This document shows positions 45,880-54,431 of a stretch of 64,000 nucleotides of DNA, one piece after another; positions within the stretch are counted from its first letter, which is position 1, and every line of letters begins with the position of its first letter. Under the pieces are notes generated by a model. That model was not told where the DNA came from. It searched no databases and was given only the letters and a program-made list of their open reading frames with translations. Source of the stretch: Natronoarchaeum mannanilyticum (GTDB taxonomy: Archaea; Halobacteriota; Halobacteria; Halobacteriales; Natronoarchaeaceae). Where the stretch lies: assembly GCF_039522665.1 (NCBI RefSeq), contig NZ_BAAADV010000001.1, positions 947,145 to 1,011,144 on the forward strand. The letters are read 5' to 3'. A program made the position numbers and the translations under genes.

Positions 45880-46989
45880 TCACTCCCGGACGATCTGCCC
45901 GTCGAGGTAGCCGCGGATCTTGTCGTTGGTCGACTGGACGCGCTTGCAAAACGTGACGACGCGCTCGCCGTCCGCCCGATCGTCGGCCTCCACGTCGATC
46001 GTCAGCCCCTGCTCTTCGAAGTGGTCGAGCAGGGCGTCGATGGCGTCGGGATCGCCCCGCACCGTGTGGCGCTCGCCGACGGCCTCGCCGTCCGCGACCC
46101 GCTCGATGGACTCGGTCATCGACAGGACGATCGCCTCGCCCACCGCTCGAGCGCGCTCGCGGGCGGCTTCGGGCGACTCGTCCCACTCGATCGACTGGAA
46201 CGCCTCGCGGATGAGCCGGCGGAACATGAACGCCTGCCCGTAGTCGAACGGCAGCGAGAAGGCGTACGCGAGGTCGCCGCGGTTGGCCGCCGACGTGGTG
46301 TACTTGAGCTGGGTCGCGCCGTCGAGCGACTTCATCACCACGCCCTCCCGGTCGTCGGCGTCGAGCTCGTCGACGATCTCTCGCAGGTCCGCTGCCGCGT
46401 CGTCGGGATCGTAGACGCCAAACAGCCGGGTCTGGGGGACGCCGTACTCGCCGTAGCGCTCGCGGCGCTCGCGGACGTCCAGGGGCTCGCCGGACTCGCG
46501 GTCGCGCCAGTCGAACGCGCGGAACGCCAGCGAGTCGACGTCCGGGTAATCGTGGGCCGTGTAGGGGTTCTCGGGACCGACCATCTCGCCGCAGACCGCG
46601 GCGTCGGGGTAGTCGTCGAACAGCGGATCGAGGTCGAGTTCGCGCTCGACGAACCACGTCGTGTACGGACAGACCAGCCCGCCCCGCGAGAACGCCAGCA
46701 CGTCGCCGTCGATCCGGGCGACGCGGACGTTGTACCCGTCCAGTTTCTCCTCGACGGCGACGGGGCTGTCGAACTGCCGCGGGACGCCCTCGGCGAGCAC
46801 GAGCGTCCGGGGCACCTTGGGGAACCCGCGGACGACCTCGCCGTCGAACAGGACCGTCCCGCGCTCGACGCCGCGCCGGTAGTCCGGGACGTGGCGGTAC
46901 TCGGTGCCGTCGTAGCTCGCCCGCTCGGCGTGCTCTATCACGCCCTCGAACGCGTCCTCCGAGAGGCCGAGCTTCCTGTGGTACTCCAC
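45880..46989 (-). CDS. Archaeal ATP-dependent RNA ligase (Rnl3 type)
   Basis: 369 residues. Nucleotidyltransferase motif I is VEEKLDGYNVRVARIDG with Lys82 as the AMP-accepting residue; motif III-IV-like LAFRAFDWR and DREGVVMKSLDG, and motif V QLKYTTSAANRGD follow. The C-terminal helical domain after residue 240 is characteristic of the archaeal homodimeric ligases (Pab1020/MthRnl). Characterised members join or circularise RNA. No ATG precedes the conserved N-terminus; a GTG at 46989 gives MEYHRKLGLSEDAF, matching the family start. It is divergent from the partner gene at 47086. Confidence 0.88.
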   Translation of the reverse strand: MEYHRKLGLSEDAFEGVIEHAERASYDGTEYRHVPDYRRGVERGTVLFDGEVVRGFPKVPRTLVLAEGVPRQFDSPVAVEEKLDGYNVRVARIDGDVLAFSRGGLVCPYTTWFVERELDLDPLFDDYPDAAVCGEMVGPENPYTAHDYPDVDSLAFRAFDWRDRESGEPLDVRERRERYGEYGVPQTRLFGVYDPDDAAADLREIVDELDADDREGVVMKSLDGATQLKYTTSAANRGDLAYAFSLPFDYGQAFMFRRLIREAFQSIEWDESPEAARERARAVGEAIVLSMTESIERVADGEAVGERHTVRGDPDAIDALLDHFEEQGLTIDVEADDRADGERVVTFCKRVQSTNDKIRGYLDGQIVRE

Positions 46990-47085
46990 GATCTCTCCCC
47001 CGGCGTGAGTACGGCGCCGGCCACAATAGTCGCCCGTGGCGAATTGTGACGCACCTATTTGCCGGTCGCCCACCAACGTGTAGGT

Positions 47086-47760
47086 ATGCCCGGCGATCCG
47101 TTCAAGCAGCGGTTCGTCCTCGACACGTCGATGTTTCTGACCGACGAGATCCGGGACGACGACGAGTCGCTGCAGGAGGCGCTGCTCGACCTGCTCGACC
47201 TGATCGCGGAGGCGCGACTCCGACTCGGCATCTCCTGTTACGTGCCGCCGACGATCCACGACGAGCTGACGACGATGCTCGCGGACCGCGACGTCGACGA
47301 CGAGGTGTTCTCGAAGCTCAACACCTGGGTGATCCGCAAGCACCCCGACCGCTACGAGGTGTCGATCCCCGCGAACGTCGTCTACCGCTTCGTCGACGAG
47401 ATGAGCGACCGCGTCGACCGCGGGCTCCGGGTCGCCGAGGACGCGGTCCGGCGCGCGGAGTCGGCGTCCGACGAGCCGATCGAGGACCACGAGCACATGA
47501 CCGACGCCGACCAGATCGTCTCGGATCTGCGGGACAAGTACCGGAGCGCGCTCCGGCGGGGCGTGTTAGACTCACGGGAGGATTTCGACCTGCTCGTGCT
47601 CGGTCGGGAGCTCGACGCCGGCGTCGTCACCGAAGATCGGGGGATCATCGCCTGGACCGAGGACTTCGGGCTGCGATACCTCCGCGGGCGGGAGTTCCCG
47701 GATCTGCTCCGGGAGTACCTGCGGGCCGTCGAGGAGATCGACGAGGCCGACCGAAACTAA
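47086..47760 (+). CDS. RNA ligase partner protein, PIN-like
   Basis: 224 residues. [17 protein letters not shown] at the N-terminus holds the first PIN aspartate, and [20 protein letters not shown] near residue 185 supplies the acidic cluster with a following TED. The family is named for its constant association with archaeal RNA ligase, which lies divergently 96 bases away. A PIN-type nuclease next to a ligase suggests an RNA cut-and-seal activity, not shown experimentally as far as I know. Confidence 0.85.
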   Translation: MPGDPFKQRFVLDTSMFLTDEIRDDDESLQEALLDLLDLIAEARLRLGISCYVPPTIHDELTTMLADRDVDDEVFSKLNTWVIRKHPDRYEVSIPANVVYRFVDEMSDRVDRGLRVAEDAVRRAESASDEPIEDHEHMTDADQIVSDLRDKYRSALRRGVLDSREDFDLLVLGRELDAGVVTEDRGIIAWTEDFGLRYLRGREFPDLLREYLRAVEEIDEADRN

Positions 47761-47820
47761 CCGGCCGCCCCGGAGCGAAACCGAAACGGATTCTCTCCTG
47801 CGATCGAAACCGTACGACCA

Positions 47821-48690
47821 ATGACCGACAGCCTCGACTGGCGCGAGTACGACCTCTCCGACGACCCTACCGTCACGGGCGACGTGCGCGTCTCGGAGCA
47901 ACTGTACTCCGAGCGCCTCGACCGGGAGACACAGCTCCTCGCGTACCTGCCGCCGTCCTACGAAACGTCGGACCGCGAGTATCCCGTGGTGTACATGCAC
48001 GACGGCCAGAACCTGTTCGACGACCGGACGAGCCACTCGGGCGAGTGGCGGGTCGACGAAACCATGGAGGAGCTCGCCGACGAGGGGCTGGAGGCGATCG
48101 TCGTCGGGATCCCGAACGCGGACGACGACCGGGGCACCGAGTACAGCCCCGTCCAGCCCGAGGGACGGGGTGCCGAGGACGGCCCCTTCGAGGACGACGA
48201 CCTGCCGGGCGGCCGGGCCGACGAGTACCTCGCCTTTCTCGCCGAGCAGGTCGTCCCCGCCGTCGAGGCGTCGTTCCGGACGAAGGCGGGCCGCGAACAC
48301 CGCGGCCTCGCCGGCTCCTCGCTGGGCGGGCTCGTCAGCCTCTACGGCTACTTCGAGTACCCCGACCTGTACGGGTTCGCCGGCGTGATGAGCCCCGCGT
48401 TCTGGTGGACGGAGGGACAGATCTTCGAGTACGTCGCCGACCAGTCCCGCGTTCCCGGTCGACTCTACCTCGACGTCGGCGGGGACGAGATGCCCGACAG
48501 TCCCGACCTCTCGGCGCGCTACCGCGAGGAGGCCCGCCGGATGGTCGACCTGCTCGAAGAGCTGGGGTACGGAGAGGAGGAACTCGAGTTCGTCCTCGAA
48601 GACGGGGCCGTCCACCACGAGGACGCCTGGGCGCGGCGGTTTCCCGACGCGGCACGGTTCCTGCTCGACGGCGTAGCGCCGCGTACGTAG
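47821..48690 (+). CDS. Alpha/beta hydrolase, esterase D / enterochelin-esterase-like
   Basis: 289 residues. YPVVYMHDGQNLFDDRTSHS is the typical entry strand, the nucleophile is in GLAGSSLGGLVSLYGYFEYP (GSSLGG), the acid region is LYLDVGGDEMPDSPDL, and the histidine is likely in VHHEDAWARRFPDAARF. This is the putative esterase family (PF00756) that includes Fes/IroE siderophore esterases. It is far from the iron locus, so siderophore hydrolysis is only a possibility. Confidence 0.85.
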   Translation: MTDSLDWREYDLSDDPTVTGDVRVSEQLYSERLDRETQLLAYLPPSYETSDREYPVVYMHDGQNLFDDRTSHSGEWRVDETMEELADEGLEAIVVGIPNADDDRGTEYSPVQPEGRGAEDGPFEDDDLPGGRADEYLAFLAEQVVPAVEASFRTKAGREHRGLAGSSLGGLVSLYGYFEYPDLYGFAGVMSPAFWWTEGQIFEYVADQSRVPGRLYLDVGGDEMPDSPDLSARYREEARRMVDLLEELGYGEEELEFVLEDGAVHHEDAWARRFPDAARFLLDGVAPRT

Positions 48691-48731
48691 CTACTTGCTC
48701 GCCGAGTGCGTTACCCCCGACCGGGAGAACT

Positions 48732-48878
48732 GTGGTACTCAGGATCGACGTGCAGGTCGAGTCCGGCGTGCGCGTCACGGACGCGGCGGTGACCGTCGAC
48801 GGGGAGGGGACGGTCGCGTTCTCGGTCGACGGGACGATCGTCGTCACCGAGCTGGACGCCGATGACGGGCTGCTGTGA
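48732..48878 (+). CDS. 48-residue hypothetical beta-rich protein
   Basis: A GTG-started frame giving MVLRIDVQVESGVRVTDAAV and ending TELDADDGLL. It alternates hydrophobic and polar residues as a small beta protein would, and its composition is like the neighbours. No family recognised. It follows the hydrolase by about 40 bases on the same strand. Short length keeps confidence low. Confidence 0.4.
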   Translation: MVLRIDVQVESGVRVTDAAVTVDGEGTVAFSVDGTIVVTELDADDGLL

Positions 48879-49074
48879 TCGCCGCTTCGAACTTCCGATT
48901 CGGCGGAAAGGCGAGTTTCTCCGTCCGCATCCGCCACCACGGTGCTCATATTGCGACCGCGCATAGACAAGCGTAGCTCTCAGCATCTAATACCAAACCA
49001 CCCGTCCAGAAATTTTCCCATCTGGGGAACGTATCGGAACCATTATCCGTGGTGCGGGCTTCTGTTAGGGTGTA

Positions 49075-49269
49075 ATGGCGAAAGGAAACGTTGATTTCTT
49101 CAACGACACTGGCGGCTACGGTTTCATCGAGACGGACGAGGAAGACGACGACGTGTTTTTCCACATGGAGGACGTCGGCGGCGAGGACCTCGAAGAGGGA
49201 CAGGAAGTCGAATTCAGCATCGAGCAGGCCCCCAAGGGTCCGCGCGCGACGAACCTCACCCGGCTGTAA
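49075..49269 (+). CDS. Cold-shock-domain protein
   Basis: 64 residues, a complete cold-shock OB fold: MAKGNVDFFNDTGGYGFIET carries RNP1 (GYGFI) and DDDVFFHMEDVGGEDLEEGQ carries RNP2 (VFFHM). It binds single-stranded RNA or DNA, likely as an RNA chaperone. Haloarchaeal CspA proteins share the high acidity. About 195 bases of non-coding DNA precede it. Confidence 0.95.
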   Translation: MAKGNVDFFNDTGGYGFIETDEEDDDVFFHMEDVGGEDLEEGQEVEFSIEQAPKGPRATNLTRL

Positions 49270-49551
49270 TTCGGTACTAATCGGTCGCTTTACCGCGACT
49301 TTTACAGACACCATTTCTTTCAGTGCTACTGACGAGCGACGCGTCTCCCGATTCCGATCGACGGACGGCGCGCCGTAGCAGCGCATCTCGACGGACGATC
49401 GATCGCAGCGACGGCACCCCGTGATCGTCCCCGTCGGTCGACGGCGTTGCGGTCGCGATGCTCGACGACGTACGCCGGCGCGGCGCCGACACGGCGGCGA
49501 CTCGACGCCGCTACCCGGTTCCTGAAGTCGATTCGGCCCCTAGATCCGTCG

Positions 49552-50826
49552 ATGGACCGAACTGACGTTCTGATCGTGGGCGGCGGGGGCACCGGCACGG
49601 GGATCGCGCGGGATCTGGCGATGCGCGGCGTCGACGTGACGCTGGTCGATCGCGGCGGCCTGGGATCGGGGACGACCGGCCGCTCGCACGGGCTGCTGCA
49701 CAGCGGCGCGCGGTACGCCGAGGCCGACGCGACCGGTGCCCGCGAGTGCATCGCCGAGAACGAGATTCTCCGCGAGATCGCGGGCCGTTGCATCGACGAC
49801 TCCGGTGGCCTGTTCGTCCAACTGTCCGAAGACGATCCCGACTACTTCGACGAAAAGCGCGACGCCTGCCGCGAGCACGGCATTCCGGCCGAGGAACTCA
49901 CGCCCGAGGAAGCCCGAGAGACGGTGCCCGACCTCGCCGACGACGTCGAGCGGGCGCTGTCGGTGCCCGACGGCGTGATCTACCCCTCGCGGCTCGTCGC
50001 CGCGACGGCCGCCGGCGCGCGCGAACACGGCGCGACGGTACTTCCCGACGCTCCGGTTATCGACCTACTCGTGGAGGATAGCGAGGGCCGACGGCCCTCG
50101 AACCAGTCGAGCGGCCAGCGGCCGAGAGACGAGGCGGTCGTCGGCGCCGAACTCGACCACGAGGTCGGCGAGATACGGGCCGACCACGTCGTCAACGCGA
50201 CGGGCGCCTGGGCGGACCAGCTCGGCTCGATGGCCGGCGTCGACCTCGACATGAAGCCGACGCGGGGCGTGATGGTCGGCGTCGACTACCCCGGACTGGG
50301 CCCGGTAGTGAACCGCTGCCGGCCGCCGTCGGACGGCGACATCGTGGTGCCTCACGAGAACGAGGCGGTCCTCGGAACGACCAGCGTCGCCGTCGACGAT
50401 CCGGACGACTACGAGCAGGCCGACTGGGAGATCGAGCAGACGATCGAGGAGTGCGCCGCGATGCTCCCGCCGGTGGCCGACGCGTCGCGGACCAGAACGT
50501 ACTGGGGCGTCCGACCGCTGTACGGCCCGGAGGAAGCTGAACTTGAGGGCGAGCGCGGCATCTCGCGGGGCTTCTTCGTCGTCGATCACGCCGACCGCGA
50601 CGGCGTCGACGGGTTCACCAGCGTCGTCGGCGGGAAGCTCACCACGCACCGACTGATGGCCGAAGCCGCCGCCGATCACGTCGCAGACGTCCTCGGCGTC
50701 GATGCGCCCTGCCGGACCGCCGAGGAGACGCTGCCGGGCCACCGCGACCCCGAGCGCCTGGACGCCCTCGTCGAGGAGTTCGACGCCGGCGGACCGGCTG
50801 ACGCCGACGTGATCGGCGGCCGGTAA
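49552..50826 (+). CDS. GlpA-like FAD-dependent glycerol-3-phosphate dehydrogenase homologue
   Basis: 424 residues. The FAD-binding start is TDVLIVGGGGTGTGIARDLA, followed by GGLGSGTTGRSHGLLHSGAR and RADHVVNATGAWADQLGSMA, all of the GlpA/GlpD type, then VVGGKLTTHRLMAEAAADHV. The usual C-terminal [2Fe-2S] BFD-like domain of haloarchaeal GlpA (about 580 residues) is absent. No glpB, glpC or glpK lies nearby. A palindrome-bearing insert (EGRRPSNQSSGQRPRDEA) interrupts the middle of the chain. It may be a diverged paralogue with another substrate. Confidence 0.82.
   Translation: MDRTDVLIVGGGGTGTGIARDLAMRGVDVTLVDRGGLGSGTTGRSHGLLHSGARYAEADATGARECIAENEILREIAGRCIDDSGGLFVQLSEDDPDYFDEKRDACREHGIPAEELTPEEARETVPDLADDVERALSVPDGVIYPSRLVAATAAGAREHGATVLPDAPVIDLLVEDSEGRRPSNQSSGQRPRDEAVVGAELDHEVGEIRADHVVNATGAWADQLGSMAGVDLDMKPTRGVMVGVDYPGLGPVVNRCRPPSDGDIVVPHENEAVLGTTSVAVDDPDDYEQADWEIEQTIEECAAMLPPVADASRTRTYWGVRPLYGPEEAELEGERGISRGFFVVDHADRDGVDGFTSVVGGKLTTHRLMAEAAADHVADVLGVDAPCRTAEETLPGHRDPERLDALVEEFDAGGPADADVIGGR
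50083..50099. repeat. Perfect palindrome inside the GlpA-like gene
   Basis: GAGGGCCGACGGCCCTC is an 8-1-8 inverted repeat within the coding frame. It is followed by GCGGCC-A-GCGGCC repeats near 50111-50123. The encoded stretch looks like an in-frame insertion at a surface loop. Confidence 0.6.
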
Positions 50827-51039
50827 GGCGCCGTTACGCGCCGCTCTCGAAGTAAGGGGAGCCAGAGCGGGCGGAAACCCCGGGCGATCACACCGATTTA
50901 GCTTCGGCGTCCGGCGGCCCAGCCCGCCACCGACGCTCGTAGCCGGCCCGGAAGCGGCACGATCCCTCGAACGGATGGCCACCGGTCCGCCGTCACCTCG
51001 CAAAAACCCTCTTTCCGTACCGTCGCGTTACTCGGAACG

Positions 51040-51375
51040 ATGGCATCCCTGAGCAGGATTTTCGACCTCCTTAGCGAGGAACGACGCCGGTACGCCCTGT
51101 ATTATCTCGAACAGAGCGAGGAGCCGGTCCCGGTCGACGAACTCGCCGAGCGGATCGCCGAGTGGGAGGACGATCCCGACGCCCTCGACCTGCCCGAGGA
51201 CGAGTACCGAGGCGTCGAGATCGAACTGGAACACAAGCACCTCCCGAAGGCGTCCGACGCCGAGTTCGTCGAGTACGATCCCGCCGAAGGGGTCGTCGAG
51301 GTGACGGGGAGCCCGGCGGAGTTCTCGGCGATCATCTCGGTCTCCGAGACGGTCGAGCGTCCGAGTAGCGACTGA
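51040..51375 (+). CDS. Winged-helix haloarchaeal regulator (DUF7344-like)
   Basis: 111 residues. MASLSRIFDLLSEERRRYAL and YYLEQSEEPVPVDELAERIA give the start of the wHTH, then a wing-like VEIELEHKHLPKASDAEFVE and VEYDPAEGVVEVTGS. This is a large haloarchaeal family of short ArsR-like DNA-binding proteins that I recall as DUF7344. Its targets are unknown. The gene follows the GlpA-like gene after about 210 bases with no gene in between. Confidence 0.75.
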   Translation: MASLSRIFDLLSEERRRYALYYLEQSEEPVPVDELAERIAEWEDDPDALDLPEDEYRGVEIELEHKHLPKASDAEFVEYDPAEGVVEVTGSPAEFSAIISVSETVERPSSD

Positions 51376-51470
51376 CGGACGGAGCCCTCTCGGACGAAAA
51401 CCCGGACCCAGAGGTGCGACGCATCCAGACCAAACGGCTATTTTCCCGGCACCCGTACGATCACTATCGG

Positions 51471-51935
51471 ATGCCTCCGGAGAACCTCGACGAACTCGAC
51501 CGAAAGATCCTCCGCGCGCTGGCCGACGATGCGCGGAACGTCACGACCGAAGAGATCGCCGACCAGGTCGGGTTGGCGTCGAGTACGGTCGCAGCCAGGA
51601 TCAACGATCTCGAAGAAGACGGCGTCGTCGATGGGTACGCGCCGATGATCGACTACCGGCAGGCCGGGTTCGACCCGCACATGATTCTCTTCGGCACCGC
51701 GATCGACGACGAGTTCTCGGTCGAGGACACGCTCGCGGTCGACGGCGTGACCTGCGTCCGCCGGCTCGCGACCGACGAGGAGAACGTGCTGATCGAACTG
51801 GTCGCCGCGAGTCAGGAGGAGATCGAGCGCCGACTCGACGCACTCGACGAGCAAGGCCTCGAGATCACGCGCACCGAGGTGCTCCGTGAAGAGGCGGCCC
51901 AGCCGCTCGGCGGATTCGGCGACGATCCGGAGTAG
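51471..51935 (+). CDS. Lrp/AsnC-family transcriptional regulator (second)
   Basis: 154 residues. The AsnC HTH (LDELDRKILRALADDARNVT, VGLASSTVAARINDLEEDGV) is followed by a RAM domain (DPHMILFGTAIDDEFSVEDT, LIELVAASQEEIERRLDALD). The C-terminal tail is longer than in the regulator at 17488. Neighbouring genes do not reveal targets. Confidence 0.9.
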   Translation: MPPENLDELDRKILRALADDARNVTTEEIADQVGLASSTVAARINDLEEDGVVDGYAPMIDYRQAGFDPHMILFGTAIDDEFSVEDTLAVDGVTCVRRLATDEENVLIELVAASQEEIERRLDALDEQGLEITRTEVLREEAAQPLGGFGDDPE

Positions 51936-52097
51936 CCGCTGGGGCCGCCAGCGGCAATCTCGCCGGGGCTCCCGATGGAACCGCAATTCGTCCGGAGAAT
52001 CCCGTCGCGGCGGAAATGTATCCGGCGCTCTCGGTCGAACCCCGTATATGTATTATCTCCGACAGTTATTTACCCGCGGATCGCGTATCTCACGGCG

Positions 52098-52340
52098 ATG
52101 AGCAGCACAGCCCTCAGTGACGAGTCTGCCCGAACCGTCGCCGAAAAGGTAGTCGACGCGATATCGGATGCGGAAGGCGAAGCGGCGACCGAACTGACGC
52201 CGCCGCTGTACGACGCTATCGATCCGGAGGCGTTGGACGCCGTGACCGAGTCGATGAACTCTGAGGGGACGATCGCGTTCGAGTACTGCGGCCACGAGGT
52301 GCGAGTCGACGGCGACGGAGAAATCTCGATCGACGGCTGA
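52098..52340 (+). CDS. HalOD1 output-domain protein
   Basis: 80 residues. PPLYDAIDPEALDAVTESMN and IAFEYCGHEVRVDGDGEISI are the two halves of the HalOD1 domain, a small output module found alone or after sensor domains in haloarchaea. Function not established. The ATG fits a TATA-like element near 52050 and the conserved N-terminus. Confidence 0.85.
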   Translation: MSSTALSDESARTVAEKVVDAISDAEGEAATELTPPLYDAIDPEALDAVTESMNSEGTIAFEYCGHEVRVDGDGEISIDG

Positions 52341-52370
52341 CGGGTGGGTGTCGCGAACCGGGGCGGATAC

Positions 52371-52421
52371 TTCTACCCCTCGAACTCCTCGATCAGCGCC
52401 GGCACCACGTCGAACAGGTCG
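52371..52421 (-). repeat. Duplicated 3' tail of etfA
   Basis: These 51 bases match 52524-52574, the last codons and stop of etfA, at 50 of 51 positions. The single difference is synonymous (GTG versus GTA for valine). Both copies are in the same orientation, 153 bases apart, and the space between holds hairpins and a T-run. Confidence 0.85.
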
Positions 52422-52443
52422 CGCGACGACCTTTTTCTCGTCG

Positions 52444-52468
52444 GGTGCCGTCGCTACGCTCCGGCACC
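52444..52468. repeat. Hairpin of the TCRCTWCGYTC-loop type
   Basis: Stem GGTGCCG (52444-52450) / CGGCACC (52462-52468) around an 11-base loop TCGCTACGCTC. The loop matches the pattern of the two tRNA-side hairpins (TCACTTCGTTC) at most positions. It lies between the two etfA tail copies. Confidence 0.6.
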
Positions 52469-52485
52469 TCTCCTCGAAAAAGCTC

Positions 52486-52525
52486 GGACAAAAAGACTGC
52501 TCGCTCCCGCCGGTCGCTCGCAGTT
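52486..52525 (-). terminator. Probable terminator of etfBA
   Basis: On the minus strand, directly after the etfA stop, CTGCGAGCG...GCAG can pair and is followed by TCTTTTT (complement of the A-run at 52490-52494). T-rich tracts after stop codons end transcription in archaea. Confidence 0.45.
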
Positions 52526-53488
52526 CTACCCCTCGAACTCCTCGATCAGCGCCGGCACTACGTCGAACAGGTCGTCGACGATGCCGTAGTCGGCGATGTC
52601 GAAGATCGGCGCGTTCGGGTCGGTGTTGATCGCGACGATCGTATCGGACCCTTTCATGCCGGCGACGTGCTGGACGGCGCCGGAGATGCCGATGGCGATG
52701 TAGACGTCGGGCGTGACGACCTTGCCCGACTGGCCGACCTGCCGGTTCTTGGGGAGCCAGCCGTTGTCGACGATCGGCCGCGAGGCCGACAGCGTCGCGT
52801 CCAGCGCGTCCGCGAGATCCCGGATCAGGTCGATGTTCTCCTCCTCCTCGATCCCGCGGCCGACCGAGACCAGCACGTCGGCCTCGCTGATGTCGACGTC
52901 GCCGCCGCCGACCTCCTCGAAGCCCCGGACCGACGAGAACACGCGCGAGTCGTCGATCTCGACGTCAAACGACTCGATTTCGGCGTCGCCGGTGCCCTCG
53001 GCGGTCGGCCACTCGCCGCTGCGGATCGTCGCGACGACGCCGTCGCTCGCGTCGACCGAACAGGTGGTAGCGACCTTCGAGCCGTACATCTCGCGCTCGG
53101 CGGTGAGCTCGTCGCCGTCGATCGAGAGCTCGACCGCGTCGGAGACGTAGGGCAGGTCGAGCGACTCGGCCAGCGCCGGCGCGTAGTCGAGCCCGTTGAC
53201 GCTGTTGGGCGTGAGCACCACTGCCGGATCGACGGCGGCGGCGAGCTGCTCGACCGACTGGAGGGAGACGTCGTGGTTGAACTCCTCGCCCTCGTCGACG
53301 GCGAGGACGCGGTCGACGCCCTCGCGGTCGAGCTTCTCGGCGAACTCGTCGACCGCGCCGCCGATCACCGCGGCGTGGAGGTCGCCGCCGGTCTGGTCGG
53401 CGAGTTCGCGACCCGCGGTGAGCAGTTCGAGGCTGACGTCCCGAAGGTCGCCGCGGCGGTGCTCCGCGACGGCGAGCACGTCGCTCAT
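52526..53488 (-). CDS. etfA: Electron transfer flavoprotein alpha subunit
   Basis: 320 residues. The N-terminal domain begins [20 protein letters not shown]; the C-terminal FAD-binding domain has [40 protein letters not shown] and [20 protein letters not shown]. With EtfB it carries electrons from acyl-CoA and other dehydrogenases to the membrane quinone pool. The start overlaps the etfB stop by four bases. The last 17 codons are duplicated downstream. Confidence 0.95.
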   Translation of the reverse strand: MSDVLAVAEHRRGDLRDVSLELLTAGRELADQTGGDLHAAVIGGAVDEFAEKLDREGVDRVLAVDEGEEFNHDVSLQSVEQLAAAVDPAVVLTPNSVNGLDYAPALAESLDLPYVSDAVELSIDGDELTAEREMYGSKVATTCSVDASDGVVATIRSGEWPTAEGTGDAEIESFDVEIDDSRVFSSVRGFEEVGGGDVDISEADVLVSVGRGIEEEENIDLIRDLADALDATLSASRPIVDNGWLPKNRQVGQSGKVVTPDVYIAIGISGAVQHVAGMKGSDTIVAINTDPNAPIFDIADYGIVDDLFDVVPALIEEFEG

Positions 53489-54282
53489 TCCGCGCTCACC
53501 CCCTTGTCGCGGAGAACGCCGGCTAACTTCGCCGCGCTCTCGCCGGCGTCGCCCTCGAACAGCTCGGCGTCGCTTTCGGTCTCGGGGACGAACATCTCGG
53601 TCACGTCGATCCGGCTGTCGGCCGCCGCGGCGTCGATCCCCAGATCGGCGAGCGTCTGCACGTCGAGCTCCTTCGACTGGGCCTGGCGGATGCCCCGCAG
53701 GCTCGCGTACCGGGGCTCGTTGATCCCCGTCTGGATCGTCAGCACCGCGGGCAGCTCGACGTCGGTCAGCTCCTCGACGCCGCCCTCCAGCTCGCGGCGC
53801 ACCGACGCGACGTCGCCGCCCGGTTCGAGGTCGAGATCGTTGACGACCGCGGCCCAGCCGTAGCCGACGCGCTCGGCGAGCGCGACGCCGGTGCCGCCGA
53901 AGGCGTCGTCCTCCGCCTGGACGCCCGACAGCACGAGGTCGGGCTCCTCGGCTTCGACGACGCCCGCCAGGATCTCGGCCTTGGCGCCGACGTCGAGCGT
54001 CTCTACGTCCTCCAGCGCGTCGTCCCAGACCCGGATCGCGCGGTCGGCGCCTTTCGCCAACGCCATCCGGATCGTCTCCTCGCTGCGTTCGGGCCCGATC
54101 GTCGCGGTGACGACCTCGACGTCCTCGCCGGCCTCGGCGAGCTGGACGGCCGCCTCGATCGCGTAGTCGTCCCACTCGTTGAGGTCGTACTCGCGGTACT
54201 GCTCGCCGACTTCGGTGCCCTCGATCTCGAAGTCGTCCGCGACCCGCGCCACTTCCTTGACCGTGACCAGAACCTTCATCAT
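53485..54282 (-). CDS. etfB: Electron transfer flavoprotein beta subunit
   Basis: 265 residues: MKVLVTVKEVARVADDFEIE at the N-terminus, then YAIEAAVQLAEAGEDVEVV, ADRAIRVWDDALEDVETLD and VLTIQTGINEPRYASLRGIR, the family signature. It binds AMP and pairs with EtfA. Two adjacent ATG codons (54282, 54279) could start it. It leads the etfBA operon; a methionine doublet at the start is harmless. Confidence 0.95.
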   Translation of the reverse strand: MMKVLVTVKEVARVADDFEIEGTEVGEQYREYDLNEWDDYAIEAAVQLAEAGEDVEVVTATIGPERSEETIRMALAKGADRAIRVWDDALEDVETLDVGAKAEILAGVVEAEEPDLVLSGVQAEDDAFGGTGVALAERVGYGWAAVVNDLDLEPGGDVASVRRELEGGVEELTDVELPAVLTIQTGINEPRYASLRGIRQAQSKELDVQTLADLGIDAAAADSRIDVTEMFVPETESDAELFEGDAGESAAKLAGVLRDKGVSAE

Positions 54283-54431
54283 TGTACGTTGCACGGACCA
54301 GCCGCTAAATGGTTTTGAAACTTGAGATACGTCGTCCGGCGTTGTCTCGACGCCGCCGAGCGGCAGTCGCGAGCACGCCCTCGGCGTCCGGCACAGTTGG
54401 AGGCCAGAATCGGCGCTACTAAACCGAGCGC

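Noticed and set aside
47821..48690. Siderophore esterase working with the iron locus.
   Set aside because: The fold fits, but the gene is over 30 kb away and has no iron box upstream; kept as a general esterase.
50827..51039. Lost BFD-domain remnant after the GlpA-like gene.
   Set aside because: I read the downstream region and found no cysteine pattern of that domain in any frame.
52344..52589. Plus-strand frame with an internal peptide repeat ([13 protein letters not shown] twice).
   Set aside because: The repeat is the reverse complement of the duplicated etfA tail, not a repeat protein.
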